This document shows positions 1 to 5,354 of a stretch of 5,354 nucleotides of DNA, one piece after another. A program made the position numbers and the translations under genes. The DNA is from Polaribacter sp. (GTDB lineage: Bacteria > Bacteroidota > Bacteroidia > Flavobacteriales > Flavobacteriaceae): NCBI GenBank assembly GCA_030731695.1, contig JANQTK010000126.1:1-5354 (forward strand), written 5' to 3'. A model generated the notes under the pieces. That model saw only the letters and a list, made by a program, of their open reading frames with translations, ran no database searches and was not told the origin of the DNA. The stretch's first letter is position 1. The number at the start of each line of letters is the position of its first letter.

Positions 1-190
1 GTATCTCCTAAATACATGCATACATCAGGACAATATATAGTACAACAATAAAAACTGTAAATTCCACAAGTATTTACTGTAATTGTATTTTTTGTTTCTC
101 CTGGAATAATATTTTGACAAAAGTCTGATTATCATTAAAATAAATTTTATTCAATAATATAGCTACTTTCTCTTTATTGAAATTTTTTAT
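1..190 (-). pseudogene. Possible broken small Thr/Cys-rich peptide gene (RiPP-precursor-like), running off the window edge
   Basis: Downstream of the thioredoxin lipoprotein gene, the minus strand from 190 reads IKNFNKEKVAILLNKIYF and then NDNQTF. A one-base change of frame in the run of four A/T bases at 119-122 then gives CQNIIPGETKNTITVNTCG and YSFYCCTIYCPDVC, open to the window edge. The second segment is rich in Thr and Cys (six Cys in about 35 residues). From memory, the FNKEKVAILLN segment resembles the L/F-N-K-E-x-I/V-A-x-L-N leader of Bacteroidota class I lanthipeptide-like precursors. The usual GG cleavage site is absent. There is no ATG, GTG or TTG at the expected start. The codon there is ATA at 190-188, overlapping the TAA stop of the upstream gene; an ATG at that spot would give the common ATGA overlap. 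Alternatives are chance open frames in AT-rich DNA, or the end of a plus-strand gene. The call is inference and weak. Confidence 0.27.
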
Positions 191-1182
191 TGTTTCAGTA
201 TTTCTTCTAACTTTTTATTTAGTTTGTCCACTCTTAAATTTCTTGCAATTATTTTACCATTTTCGGAAATTAAAAAGTTATCAGGTATTCCACTAACCCC
301 ATAAATTAATGAAGCTTTATTTCTATTACCTTTTAAATCACTTACTTGTTCCCAAATTAAATTATCTTCATTAATTGCTCTTATCCAACTACTTTTGTCT
401 TCATCCAATGAAACTGAAAATATTTCAAATCCTTTTGAATTATATTTTTTATATATATCTAAAAGTTTTGGGTTTTCTTTTCTGCAAGGAGCACACCAAG
501 ACGCCCAAAACTCAAGAAGAACTGTTTTCCCTTTTAATTCAGACAACTTCTTAAATTCACCATTTTGGTTCTCAGATTCGAAATCTATAAATTGTTCGCC
601 AATTTTTGGTTCTTTATTGAACTCTAAATATTCTTCAATTTCTTTTCCATATTTTGAGTTTTTAATGTTTTTTGAAAATTGCAAAAAGAGTTCTTTTGTT
701 TTTTCTTTTCCCCAAGTTGTAGAGTAAATAGATAATATATCAGCACTTACAATACTATTAGGATTGCTTCTCACAAACTCTATTTCCATTTTTTGTCTTT
801 CATTTATTGATAAAGTTTCGATTTTTTTATTAAGACTAAAGCTTAAATTTTCTGCCTCAGATCCCGTAATTTTAGCATTTCTAAAATCAGTTTTACTTGC
901 ATCAAATATCATAGCATTATTTTCAGCCCAAAAAATCCTATAATTCGAAAAATCCTTATTATGAAGTAACAATTTTATTGGAGATAATGGCAGTTTAGTA
1001 TTAAATTTAAAAGTGTTGTTCTCAACTTTTGTAGAGTCTAAAGTTTTATTATCAATTTTCAGATAAATTAATGTACCATTTTCGAATCCGTTTGTTTTTC
1101 CTTTAATAGAAAATCCAATCTTTTGTTTTTCTTTACAAGAAACAATTAAAACTATAATTAAACCTAAAATTATTTTTTTCAT
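187..1182 (-). CDS. DUF4369/TlpA-like thioredoxin-fold lipoprotein (thiol-disulfide oxidoreductase)
   Basis: This 331-residue protein is a TlpA/ResA-type periplasmic thiol-disulfide oxidoreductase. Residues 1-16 form a lipoprotein signal (MKKIILGLIIVLIVSC) with Cys16 as the lipidated residue, so it should be membrane-anchored outside the cytoplasm. Residues about 21-125 match the DUF4369 domain that precedes many Bacteroidota TlpA proteins. Residues about 192-331 are an AhpC/TSA-TlpA thioredoxin domain with the active site WCAPC at 229-233, preceded by the typical LLEFWAS strand. The cis-proline motif GIPDNFLI follows, with Pro300. Such proteins reduce or isomerise disulfides of exported proteins, for example in cytochrome c maturation; the substrate here is unknown. 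The ATG at 1182 is preceded by an A-rich leader (AAAAACAAAACAAACAAT), normal for flavobacteria, which rarely use Shine-Dalgarno pairing. It lies 82 bases after the alpha/beta hydrolase gene and may have its own promoter. The family assignment is firm; the partner is unknown. Confidence 0.93.
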   Translation of the reverse strand: MKKIILGLIIVLIVSCKEKQKIGFSIKGKTNGFENGTLIYLKIDNKTLDSTKVENNTFKFNTKLPLSPIKLLLHNKDFSNYRIFWAENNAMIFDASKTDFRNAKITGSEAENLSFSLNKKIETLSINERQKMEIEFVRSNPNSIVSADILSIYSTTWGKEKTKELFLQFSKNIKNSKYGKEIEEYLEFNKEPKIGEQFIDFESENQNGEFKKLSELKGKTVLLEFWASWCAPCRKENPKLLDIYKKYNSKGFEIFSVSLDEDKSSWIRAINEDNLIWEQVSDLKGNRNKASLIYGVSGIPDNFLISENGKIIARNLRVDKLNKKLEEILKQ

Positions 1183-1264
1183 AATTGTTTGTTTTGTTTT
1201 TAAATTAAATTGTGAGAATAAATTAACGGTTATATTAAAAAATTAATACTTTAATTTATTTTTT
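1183..1264. other. Intergenic spacer before the thioredoxin lipoprotein gene
   Basis: This 82-base A/T-rich gap holds the weak hairpin listed separately and the A-rich leader of the downstream gene. I looked for the Bacteroidota promoter pattern (TTG, about 19 bases, TAnnTTTG) and found no convincing match, so whether the lipoprotein gene has its own promoter cannot be decided by eye. Confidence 0.5.
1237..1257 (-). terminator. Weak hairpin after the alpha/beta hydrolase gene
   Basis: The arms aaattaa (1240-1246) and ttaattt (1251-1257) are perfectly complementary around a four-base loop. On the minus strand they are followed by a short T run (TTT at 1239-1237). The structure lies just past the hydrolase stop codon, the expected place for a terminator. 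The stem contains only A/T pairs and such hairpins arise easily by chance in DNA of this composition, so the call is tentative. Confidence 0.25.
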
Positions 1265-2278
1265 TTATGTTTTATTTAAAGCTAACCACATTAACCAATC
1301 AGTACCAACTATATCCCAACCAAATTTTTCATAATTTACTTTTCCGTTTTGTTGTAATTCAAAATAATTATGTTCTCTATTAAAATAAGCTTTAAAATGT
1401 ATATTTTTTTTGTTTTCCTGAATCATTTCTATACGAAGTAAATCATTAAATGGGCAAGCTTCATCCTTTGTACCATAAGAAATCAAAACTGGAATTGTAA
1501 GACGTTTAAAATCGTCATTTAGTAATTCAGAAAAAGTAAAAGTTCCTTTGTAAGCATTCCATCCATTTTGTCTTGTGTCTTCAAATGGATTTTGATTTAC
1601 TTTTTCCCAGTATTCAAAATCACTTTCAACCCAACTTTCTTTTTCGTTTTCTAATTTTCTATCTTGAGTAATCATTGATAAAATTCTGGAATAATAGGGA
1701 GTTCCTCCTGAATATATTAAATGGGTGATTCTTTTATTTGATACTGCCATTTTTACTGCAATAGAACTTCCTTCTGAATGACCAGCAACAACCATCATAT
1801 TTGTATCAACCCAAGATTGTTTTTCAAGATACTGTATGACTTTATTATTTCTTTCTGTGTAATAAATTAAATTTGCTTTTTTTGTGTATTCCTTTGGAGG
1901 TTCGTTTGAAATATTATCTGTAAACTCCCCATTTTTACCTAATTGAGATTTTTCTATTATTAAAGGAATATTAGGTTTATTGATACAAACTAAATGAAAT
2001 TTATCTCTAAATATTTTTTCACTAAATGAAAAAGGCGAATAATGAGCTCCATTTTTATCATACTTAATTAAGGGTTTTGCCTGTGAACCTTGAATAAAAA
2101 TAAATAAAGGCTTCTTCTTCAGTTCATCTCCTACTTTAGATTTAACGATAAAATCAACAGAATCATTTTGAAATGATATACTAAAATGTCTATACCCGAA
2201 ATCCTCAACTGATTTTTGGGCAAGTGAGTTTTGCAAAGCTAAAATTGTTGTAATTAAGATTAAATTTTTAATTTTCAT
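1265..2278 (-). CDS. Secreted serine alpha/beta hydrolase
   Basis: This 337-residue protein starts with a Sec signal peptide (hydrophobic residues 4-18, probable cleavage after NSLA at 20), so it is exported to the periplasm or beyond. The mature part has an alpha/beta-hydrolase fold. The strand PLFIFIQGSQA (57-67) carries a probable oxyanion-hole segment. VVAGHSEGSSIA (163-174) is the nucleophile elbow with Ser168 in G-x-S-x-G. LISYGTKDEACP (265-276) supplies the acid Asp272, and REHNYFE (301-307) supplies His303. The complete triad suggests an active esterase, lipase or peptidase-like enzyme, close to the dienelactone hydrolase/prolyl oligopeptidase type; the substrate cannot be read from the sequence. 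Its ATG overlaps the TGA stop of the upstream nudK-like gene by four bases (ATGA), which implies cotranscription and probably translational coupling. The same ATG is the natural start because the signal peptide begins there. Confidence 0.88.
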   Translation of the reverse strand: MKIKNLILITTILALQNSLAQKSVEDFGYRHFSISFQNDSVDFIVKSKVGDELKKKPLFIFIQGSQAKPLIKYDKNGAHYSPFSFSEKIFRDKFHLVCINKPNIPLIIEKSQLGKNGEFTDNISNEPPKEYTKKANLIYYTERNNKVIQYLEKQSWVDTNMMVVAGHSEGSSIAVKMAVSNKRITHLIYSGGTPYYSRILSMITQDRKLENEKESWVESDFEYWEKVNQNPFEDTRQNGWNAYKGTFTFSELLNDDFKRLTIPVLISYGTKDEACPFNDLLRIEMIQENKKNIHFKAYFNREHNYFELQQNGKVNYEKFGWDIVGTDWLMWLALNKT

Positions 2279-2508
2279 TTAAGTATTTTATTAAGTTTTA
2301 GATACTGAAGTAACATTATTGTTTTACCGTCTTTTATTTCGCCATTTTCTATTATTTTCATTGCTTGGTCAATTGAAATTTCCAAAACTTCGATATTTTC
2401 TTCTTCATGTTCAACTCCTACACCATCTGATACTTTTATGTCTTTTGAATATTCAGCAATAAAAAAATAGAGTATTTCAGTTACAGATCCAGGAGACATA
2501 TATGCCTC

Positions 2509-2519
2509 AAAAATTTTTT
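2509..2519 (-). other. Frameshift site in an A6T5 homopolymer run of the nudK-like gene
   Basis: On the minus strand the upstream frame reads E-V-K-K-F-L-R-H and stops at 2481, while the conserved continuation F-E-A-Y-M-S-P-G is in the next frame from 2511. One missing T in the run of five restores a continuous K-K-F-F-E-A-Y-M. Homopolymer position and conservation on both sides make a one-base deletion, real or technical, the simplest reading. Confidence 0.8.
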
Positions 2520-2790
2520 AACCTCAGTAACTTTATAACCTGTTTCTTCTTCTGTTTCTCTTTTAATACATTCTTCTGCATTATCTTTATCTAAAAGTCC
2601 TGCACAAGCATCAATCAGCATTCCGCTTTTATTAGCATTTACAAATGTTGGAAGTCTAAATTGTCTTGTTAGTATAATTGATTTTAATTCTTTATTGTAA
2701 ATAAATATTGTTGCACCATTACCTCTATCATAGCATTCTCTGCTTTGCGTTTTAATAGAGCCATCCTTTTTAGAGTATTGATAGGCTATT

Positions 2791-2802
2791 TTACTTATAT
2801 GT
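2791..2802 (-). other. Frameshift site near the N-terminus of the nudK-like gene
   Basis: The initial frame ends N-W-Y-T-Y-K-stop at 2791, whereas K-I-A-Y-Q-Y-S-K-K-D-G continues one frame over. NudK-type proteins have three residues between the Tyr and the next basic position, but here there are ten bases instead of nine. Dropping the A at 2798 gives Y-T-L-S-K-I-A-Y, which fits the family well. The exact extra base is inferred. Confidence 0.7.
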
Positions 2803-2882
2803 ATACCAATTATCAGATAAAATTTCGGTATTTATAAACTTTACTTTATTAATCATTTATATGTTTTTTTATTTATCTTAAG

Positions 2883-2921
2883 TATAAAATAAGATTAATT
2901 CCTTTTTAAAGGAATTAATCT
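2883..2921 (-). terminator. Rho-independent terminator after the T9SS-protein gene and small ORF
   Basis: The arms at 2892-2905 and 2908-2921 are perfectly complementary over 14 bases (agattaattccttt and its reverse complement). In RNA this would be an 11-12 base-pair stem with a small T/A-rich loop. On the minus strand the stem is followed by TATTTTATA; on the plus strand it is followed by an A-rich stretch, so it is oriented to stop minus-strand transcription. It starts 14 bases after the small ORF and ends 35 bases before the nudK-like start, separating the two transcription units. Confidence 0.75.
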
Positions 2922-2934
2922 ATCTAACAAAAAA

Positions 2935-3036
2935 CTAATTACTCCAGAATAGTAAAACCTTTACTATTAAAAGTAGAATAGAATATAAAACAGTTAAAGA
3001 GATTTCAAGTTTGTATTTTTTGAATTGTTCTAGCAT
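2935..3036 (-). CDS. Candidate 33-residue single-pass membrane peptide
   Basis: An ATG at 3036 follows the TAA stop of the large T9SS protein with no base between them and opens a 33-codon frame ending in TAG at 2937-2935. The product begins MLEQFKKYKLEISL, an N-terminal stretch with net positive charge. A hydrophobic segment from about residue 12 to 31 (TVLYSILLLIVKVLLFW) follows, with a single Lys at position 26. This pattern suggests one membrane helix with the N-terminus in the cytoplasm. The ORF fits between the upstream stop and the terminator, so it would be on the same mRNA. I do not recognise the family. The exact abutment and membrane-peptide character favour a real gene, but AT-rich DNA produces hydrophobic short frames by chance, and the proof would be conservation in relatives. 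Confidence 0.45.
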   Translation of the reverse strand: MLEQFKKYKLEISLTVLYSILLLIVKVLLFWSN

Positions 3037-5354
3037 TTATTTTTTAATGATTTTATTGGTTAAAAATGATTTTTCACCTTTTATATTTAGAAAATAAACC
3101 CCTGAATTTAATTCTGAAATTGAATATTTTTCTTGTGTTTTATAAAAAGTTTTCAATTTCCTACCATTAATATCATAAACTTCAATTTGTAAAATATTTT
3201 GATAATCTCCCTTTATAGAAAAAGTATTTTCTGTTGGATTTGGATGAACTGACAAATGGATTTTATTAAAATCACTAACAGATAATGACGAACAGTTTTC
3301 AGAATAAACAGTACTTGCTGGTTTTTGCCAAGAGGCATAAACTCCTAAACCATTGGTAGCAGCATTTTCATCATCAACTTGAATGCAATTTAAACTGTCA
3401 TTACCATTATTAGAGCTAAAGTTGGTTAAAATAGTATTATTTCCGTTTTTGAGATTTATTGCAGATATTGGAGTACTAAATAATAAAACATTTGTTAGCA
3501 TGTCATTATTTGATAAATCAAGCTCAGATAGTGTTGAACCTATTATTAATAAACTAGTTAAATTAATATTGGTTGTTAAATCTAAATTAGTTAAAACGTT
3601 AGAGTCTAAAGTTAAGGATGTTAAAGCTGTTGAATTATCACTAATTACAGTTTGCAATGCATTTGCTTCTGATAAATTAACATTTAAACTAACATTTGTG
3701 GTATTACTGATATCAACTGTTGTTAATTGAGAACTTGAAAATCCACAATAAATAAAACCTAATTTTGAAAATCCACTTAAATTTAAACTTGTAAGTTGGG
3801 TAAATCCAAATATAAATTCTTTTAAATTAGGGTTGTTACTAGGATTTAAAATTAAATTTGATAGTGTAAAATCAGTAATCTCTACATTTTCAATTTTTGT
3901 GTTTTGACTAAAATCTAATTTTGTTTCAGTATTCAATACTGACTGGAACTTTTTTAAATTTTTAAAGTTTTCAAGACCAGTAAAATCTGATACAGGAAGC
4001 CCTCCACTACCATCTAAAATTAAAGTTTCCACATTTAATATATTAGAGGTAGTTACATAATCATCTAAAACAGTATCGTATCCTAGATTAATTAGTTGCT
4101 GTTCAAAATTATCATCTGGTACAAAAGTAAGTGTTGGAATTTCATTATATGCAAATAATTCTCTTTCATTGCTATTCAATAAACCACTTAATATCAACTT
4201 ATTATTAAATACTGCAAGTGGTATTGGAGCAAAATATCCTGAACCAACAACAAAGTCTTGGACTAATGTTGCATTATCTGAAGTATCTATTTTCCAAAGT
4301 TCTTCACCATGAATTCCATCATTTGCATTGAAATAAAGATTTCCATTAAACTCTAAAAAATTTCTTGGTGAACTATTACTTGAAGTATTAATATTAGCAA
4401 CTAAACCTGTTGATGTATTAATGCCGTTTGTTTTGTATAATTCATTTCCATTAGCACCATCAGCTGAAAAGTAAATAAATCCATTAAAAGGTGTAAATCC
4501 TGAAGGATTTGTTCCCCCATTTGCCAATAAATTAGCATTATCATTTGCTGTATTAACTCTTACAAGTCTTTTTGTTCCACTTACAGTGGATGATAAAATT
4601 AGAGATATTGTAGTACCAGTATCTAAAATTGTAAGTTCTTCAGCATCAATAGTATTATTTATTGGTGCTATTTGAACAATTGCATTAGGATCATGAACAT
4701 ATAATTGCCTTTCTGTTCCATTAAATGCCGTAAAATAAAGTTTATTATTTACAATTATAAAATCTGATGGATTGCTATCTCCTGTTGTATTAATGTTGGA
4801 GTTACCAACCATAGAAATAGTATTATTTAATATATTATGTTTGTACAATTCAATTCCATTTCCTGAACCTTGATCACCAACAAAATAGATATCATCATTA
4901 AATTTAAAAATCTCATTAATAGTTATCCAACCTGAAGTAACATTTCCTTGTGAAACTGCATTACTTCCATTTAGGGATAATCTTACAAGATTGTTTTCAT
5001 TAATAAAATATAATATTGATGGCAATGAAGAATTTGTTGCAGGAAGATTTACATAAATTAACTGACCTTCATTAGCTGATGGTAAAGGAGCTGTTGTAAA
5101 GTAATTTAAAGAAGCATACAAATTTCCATTTTTAGAATAAGCTCTATTATAAGCTCCTGGTAAATTTGAAGCATTTTCAAAATAAGCTAAAAACAATAAT
5201 GTATTATTTTCATTTTCTGCAATCGTCCAAGTAGGTTTTTCACTAATTAATCTAGTAGAACTTTCATTTAATAATGCAACTGTACCAGCTTCTGTGCCAA
5301 CTGAACTAAACAATCTAAAAAATCCATCAGATTCTTGAACATTAAAAAACAGCA
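3037..5354 (-). CDS. Partial secreted T9SS-sorted protein with ELWxxDGT-type propeller repeats and leucine-rich repeats
   Basis: The frame is open to the window edge, so the true start and signal peptide lie outside; 771 residues are visible. A TTG at 5313 is not a credible start, because the upstream codons (LFFNVQESDGFFRLF) continue the repeat pattern. Positions below count from that TTG codon. Residues up to about 390 contain repeats built as L-Y-F-x-A-x-x-G-x-x-x-E-L-W/Y (for example NGIELYKHN at 152-160, GNELYKTNG at 289-297, GEELWKIDT at 336-344), spaced about 43-48 residues apart, typical of ELWxxDGT repeat proteins and probably beta-propeller blades. Residues 396-640 begin with TFVPDDNFEQQLINLGYD and continue as irregular leucine-rich repeats (LTSLNLSG, LTNLDLT, LSELDLSNN). 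CIQVDDE (643-649) and SENC (671-674) close this region. Residues 686-758 form a type A T9SS sorting domain (HPNPTENTFSI, VYDINGRKLKT, GVYFLNI, ending NKIIKK), directing outer-membrane export and surface attachment or release. It is probably an adhesion or surface protein; the ligand is unknown. Confidence 0.93.
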   Translation of the reverse strand, partial: LFFNVQESDGFFRLFSSVGTEAGTVALLNESSTRLISEKPTWTIAENENNTLLFLAYFENASNLPGAYNRAYSKNGNLYASLNYFTTAPLPSANEGQLIYVNLPATNSSLPSILYFINENNLVRLSLNGSNAVSQGNVTSGWITINEIFKFNDDIYFVGDQGSGNGIELYKHNILNNTISMVGNSNINTTGDSNPSDFIIVNNKLYFTAFNGTERQLYVHDPNAIVQIAPINNTIDAEELTILDTGTTISLILSSTVSGTKRLVRVNTANDNANLLANGGTNPSGFTPFNGFIYFSADGANGNELYKTNGINTSTGLVANINTSSNSSPRNFLEFNGNLYFNANDGIHGEELWKIDTSDNATLVQDFVVGSGYFAPIPLAVFNNKLILSGLLNSNERELFAYNEIPTLTFVPDDNFEQQLINLGYDTVLDDYVTTSNILNVETLILDGSGGLPVSDFTGLENFKNLKKFQSVLNTETKLDFSQNTKIENVEITDFTLSNLILNPSNNPNLKEFIFGFTQLTSLNLSGFSKLGFIYCGFSSSQLTTVDISNTTNVSLNVNLSEANALQTVISDNSTALTSLTLDSNVLTNLDLTTNINLTSLLIIGSTLSELDLSNNDMLTNVLLFSTPISAINLKNGNNTILTNFSSNNGNDSLNCIQVDDENAATNGLGVYASWQKPASTVYSENCSSLSVSDFNKIHLSVHPNPTENTFSIKGDYQNILQIEVYDINGRKLKTFYKTQEKYSISELNSGVYFLNIKGEKSFLTNKIIKK
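3040..3258 (-). other. Type A T9SS (Por) C-terminal sorting domain
   Basis: The last 73 residues of the large protein carry the hallmarks of the Bacteroidota sorting domain: the HPNPTENTFSI block, the YDINGRKLK strand pair, L-x-S-G-V-Y-F-L-N-I, and a Lys-rich end. The domain is recognised by the type IX secretion machinery in the periplasm and normally removed at the cell surface. It is also the strongest taxonomic marker in the window. Confidence 0.93.
3394..4131 (-). repeat. Leucine-rich-repeat segment of the T9SS protein
   Basis: Residues about 395-640 (counted from the TTG codon at 5313) hold irregular repeats of 20-23 residues with L-x-x-L-x-L/I-x-x-N/S spacing, such as LTSLNLSGFSKL, LTTVDISNTTNV, LTSLTLDSNV, LTNLDLTTNI and LSELDLSNNDML. 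They are preceded by the DDNFEQQLINLGYD cap common in flavobacterial secreted LRR proteins. The repeats are degenerate at DNA level, so this is a protein-level repeat, not a recent duplication. Confidence 0.8.
4144..5354 (-). repeat. ELWxxDGT-type repeats (probable beta-propeller) of the T9SS protein
   Basis: Repeat signatures ending in E/Q/R-L-W/Y/F occur near residues 110 (LVRLSL), 155 (ELYKHN), 203 (QLYVHD), 249 (RLVRVN), 291 (ELYKTN), 338 (ELWKID) and 385 (ELFAYN), with a weaker copy near 64, counting from the TTG codon at 5313. The spacing of 43-48 residues is regular enough to suggest seven or more propeller blades. Several copies are preceded by L/I-Y-F and an A/D-x-x-G turn. Fold and blade count are inferred from this spacing. 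Confidence 0.7.

Larger units (their letters stand above)
2275..2856 (-). pseudogene. nudK: Frameshifted GDP-mannose hydrolase of the NudK family (Nudix)
   Basis: Three pieces in two frames together make one Nudix protein like NudK, which hydrolyses GDP-mannose to GMP and mannose 1-phosphate. Piece 1 starts at ATG 2856 (MINKVKFINTEILSDNWYTY) and stops at 2791. Piece 2, about 2795 to 2512, contains YDRGNGATIFIYN, LIDACAGLLDKD and the Nudix-box half RETEEETGY with its metal-binding Glu residues. Piece 3, from about 2511 to 2275, contains FEAYMSPGSVTE, FFIAEYS and ENGEIKDGKTIMLLQYL. These match the conserved NudK blocks in order. Removing one base near 2798 restores NWYTLSKIAY, and adding one T to the A6T5 run at 2519-2509 restores VKKFFEAYMSPG. 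The two shifts cancel, so the whole span equals 193 codons plus stop, close to the 191 residues of E. coli NudK as I recall it. The stop overlaps the hydrolase start. The longest single open piece with an ATG is 2499-2275 (74 residues), lacking the Nudix box. Either real decay or sequencing indels would explain this. Confidence 0.85.

Noticed and set aside
1..51. Plus-strand frame ending VSPKYMHTSGQYIVQQ then TAA, possible tail of a convergent gene
   Set aside because: Sixteen open codons are expected by chance and no family motif is visible. It stays possible and competes with the minus-strand peptide reading of the same bases.
54..82. Repeated ACTGTAA at two places
   Set aside because: A seven-base AT-rich repeat is expected by chance and has no other structure around it.
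395..727. Plus-strand open frame of 110 codons
   Set aside because: It lies wholly inside the thioredoxin lipoprotein gene on the opposite strand, antisense to the WCAPC domain, and its product is a Ser/Phe-rich shadow without recognisable motifs.
2509..2522. Programmed -1 ribosomal frameshift at the A6T5 run of the nudK-like gene
   Set aside because: A -1 slip on this run would give the conserved K-K-F-F-E-A-Y, but the gene needs a second shift of opposite sign near 2798, and no NudK relative is known to me to use frameshifting.
2881..2886. TATACT on the minus strand as a promoter -10 element for the nudK-like gene
   Set aside because: It overlaps the terminator T-tract, does not match the Bacteroidota TAnnTTTG pattern and has no partner TTG at a suitable distance.
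3383..3730. Plus-strand open frame of 115 codons
   Set aside because: It is antisense to the leucine-rich-repeat region; its Leu/Val/Lys-rich repetitive product simply mirrors the repeated codons of the real gene.
5311..5313. TTG as the start codon of the T9SS protein
   Set aside because: The frame continues upstream to the window edge with repeat-like sequence (ESDGFFRLF) and there is no signal peptide after the TTG, so the gene is truncated by the window.

Overview
The window is strongly AT-rich and looks like a Bacteroidota chromosome, most likely from the Flavobacteriaceae. The main evidence is a C-terminal type IX secretion (T9SS, Por) sorting domain, the flavobacterial style of leucine-rich repeats introduced by a 'FVPDDNFEQQLINLGYD' segment, a DUF4369-thioredoxin lipoprotein, and A-rich leaders without Shine-Dalgarno sequences. 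Every gene I can support lies on the minus strand, so the window reads right to left.

Right part (5354 to 3037): the C-terminal 771 residues of a large secreted protein whose start is beyond the window edge. It has ELWxxDGT-type repeats with a period of about 46 residues (probably a beta-propeller), then irregular leucine-rich repeats, then the T9SS sorting domain. Directly after its stop codon lies a 33-codon candidate ORF for a single-pass membrane peptide (3036 to 2935). A perfect inverted repeat followed by a T-rich tract (2921 to 2892) probably terminates the transcript.

Middle (2856 to 1265): a GDP-mannose hydrolase of the NudK type, broken by two single-base frameshifts of opposite sign. 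Start and stop are in the same frame and the span corresponds to 193 residues, the normal family size. Its TGA stop overlaps the ATG of a secreted serine alpha/beta hydrolase, so the two are probably cotranscribed.

Left part (1182 to 1): a TlpA/ResA-like thioredoxin lipoprotein, then a stretch at the window edge that may hold a small broken gene for a Thr/Cys-rich peptide. Its N-terminal segment resembles the leader of Bacteroidota lanthipeptide-like precursors. This is the most speculative and potentially most interesting item: it lacks a normal start codon, needs a one-base correction, and runs off the window.

No RNA genes, CRISPR arrays, insertion sequences or origins were seen. The three suspected single-base indels, one or two of them in A/T homopolymers, raise the possibility of residual sequencing error as well as true gene decay.
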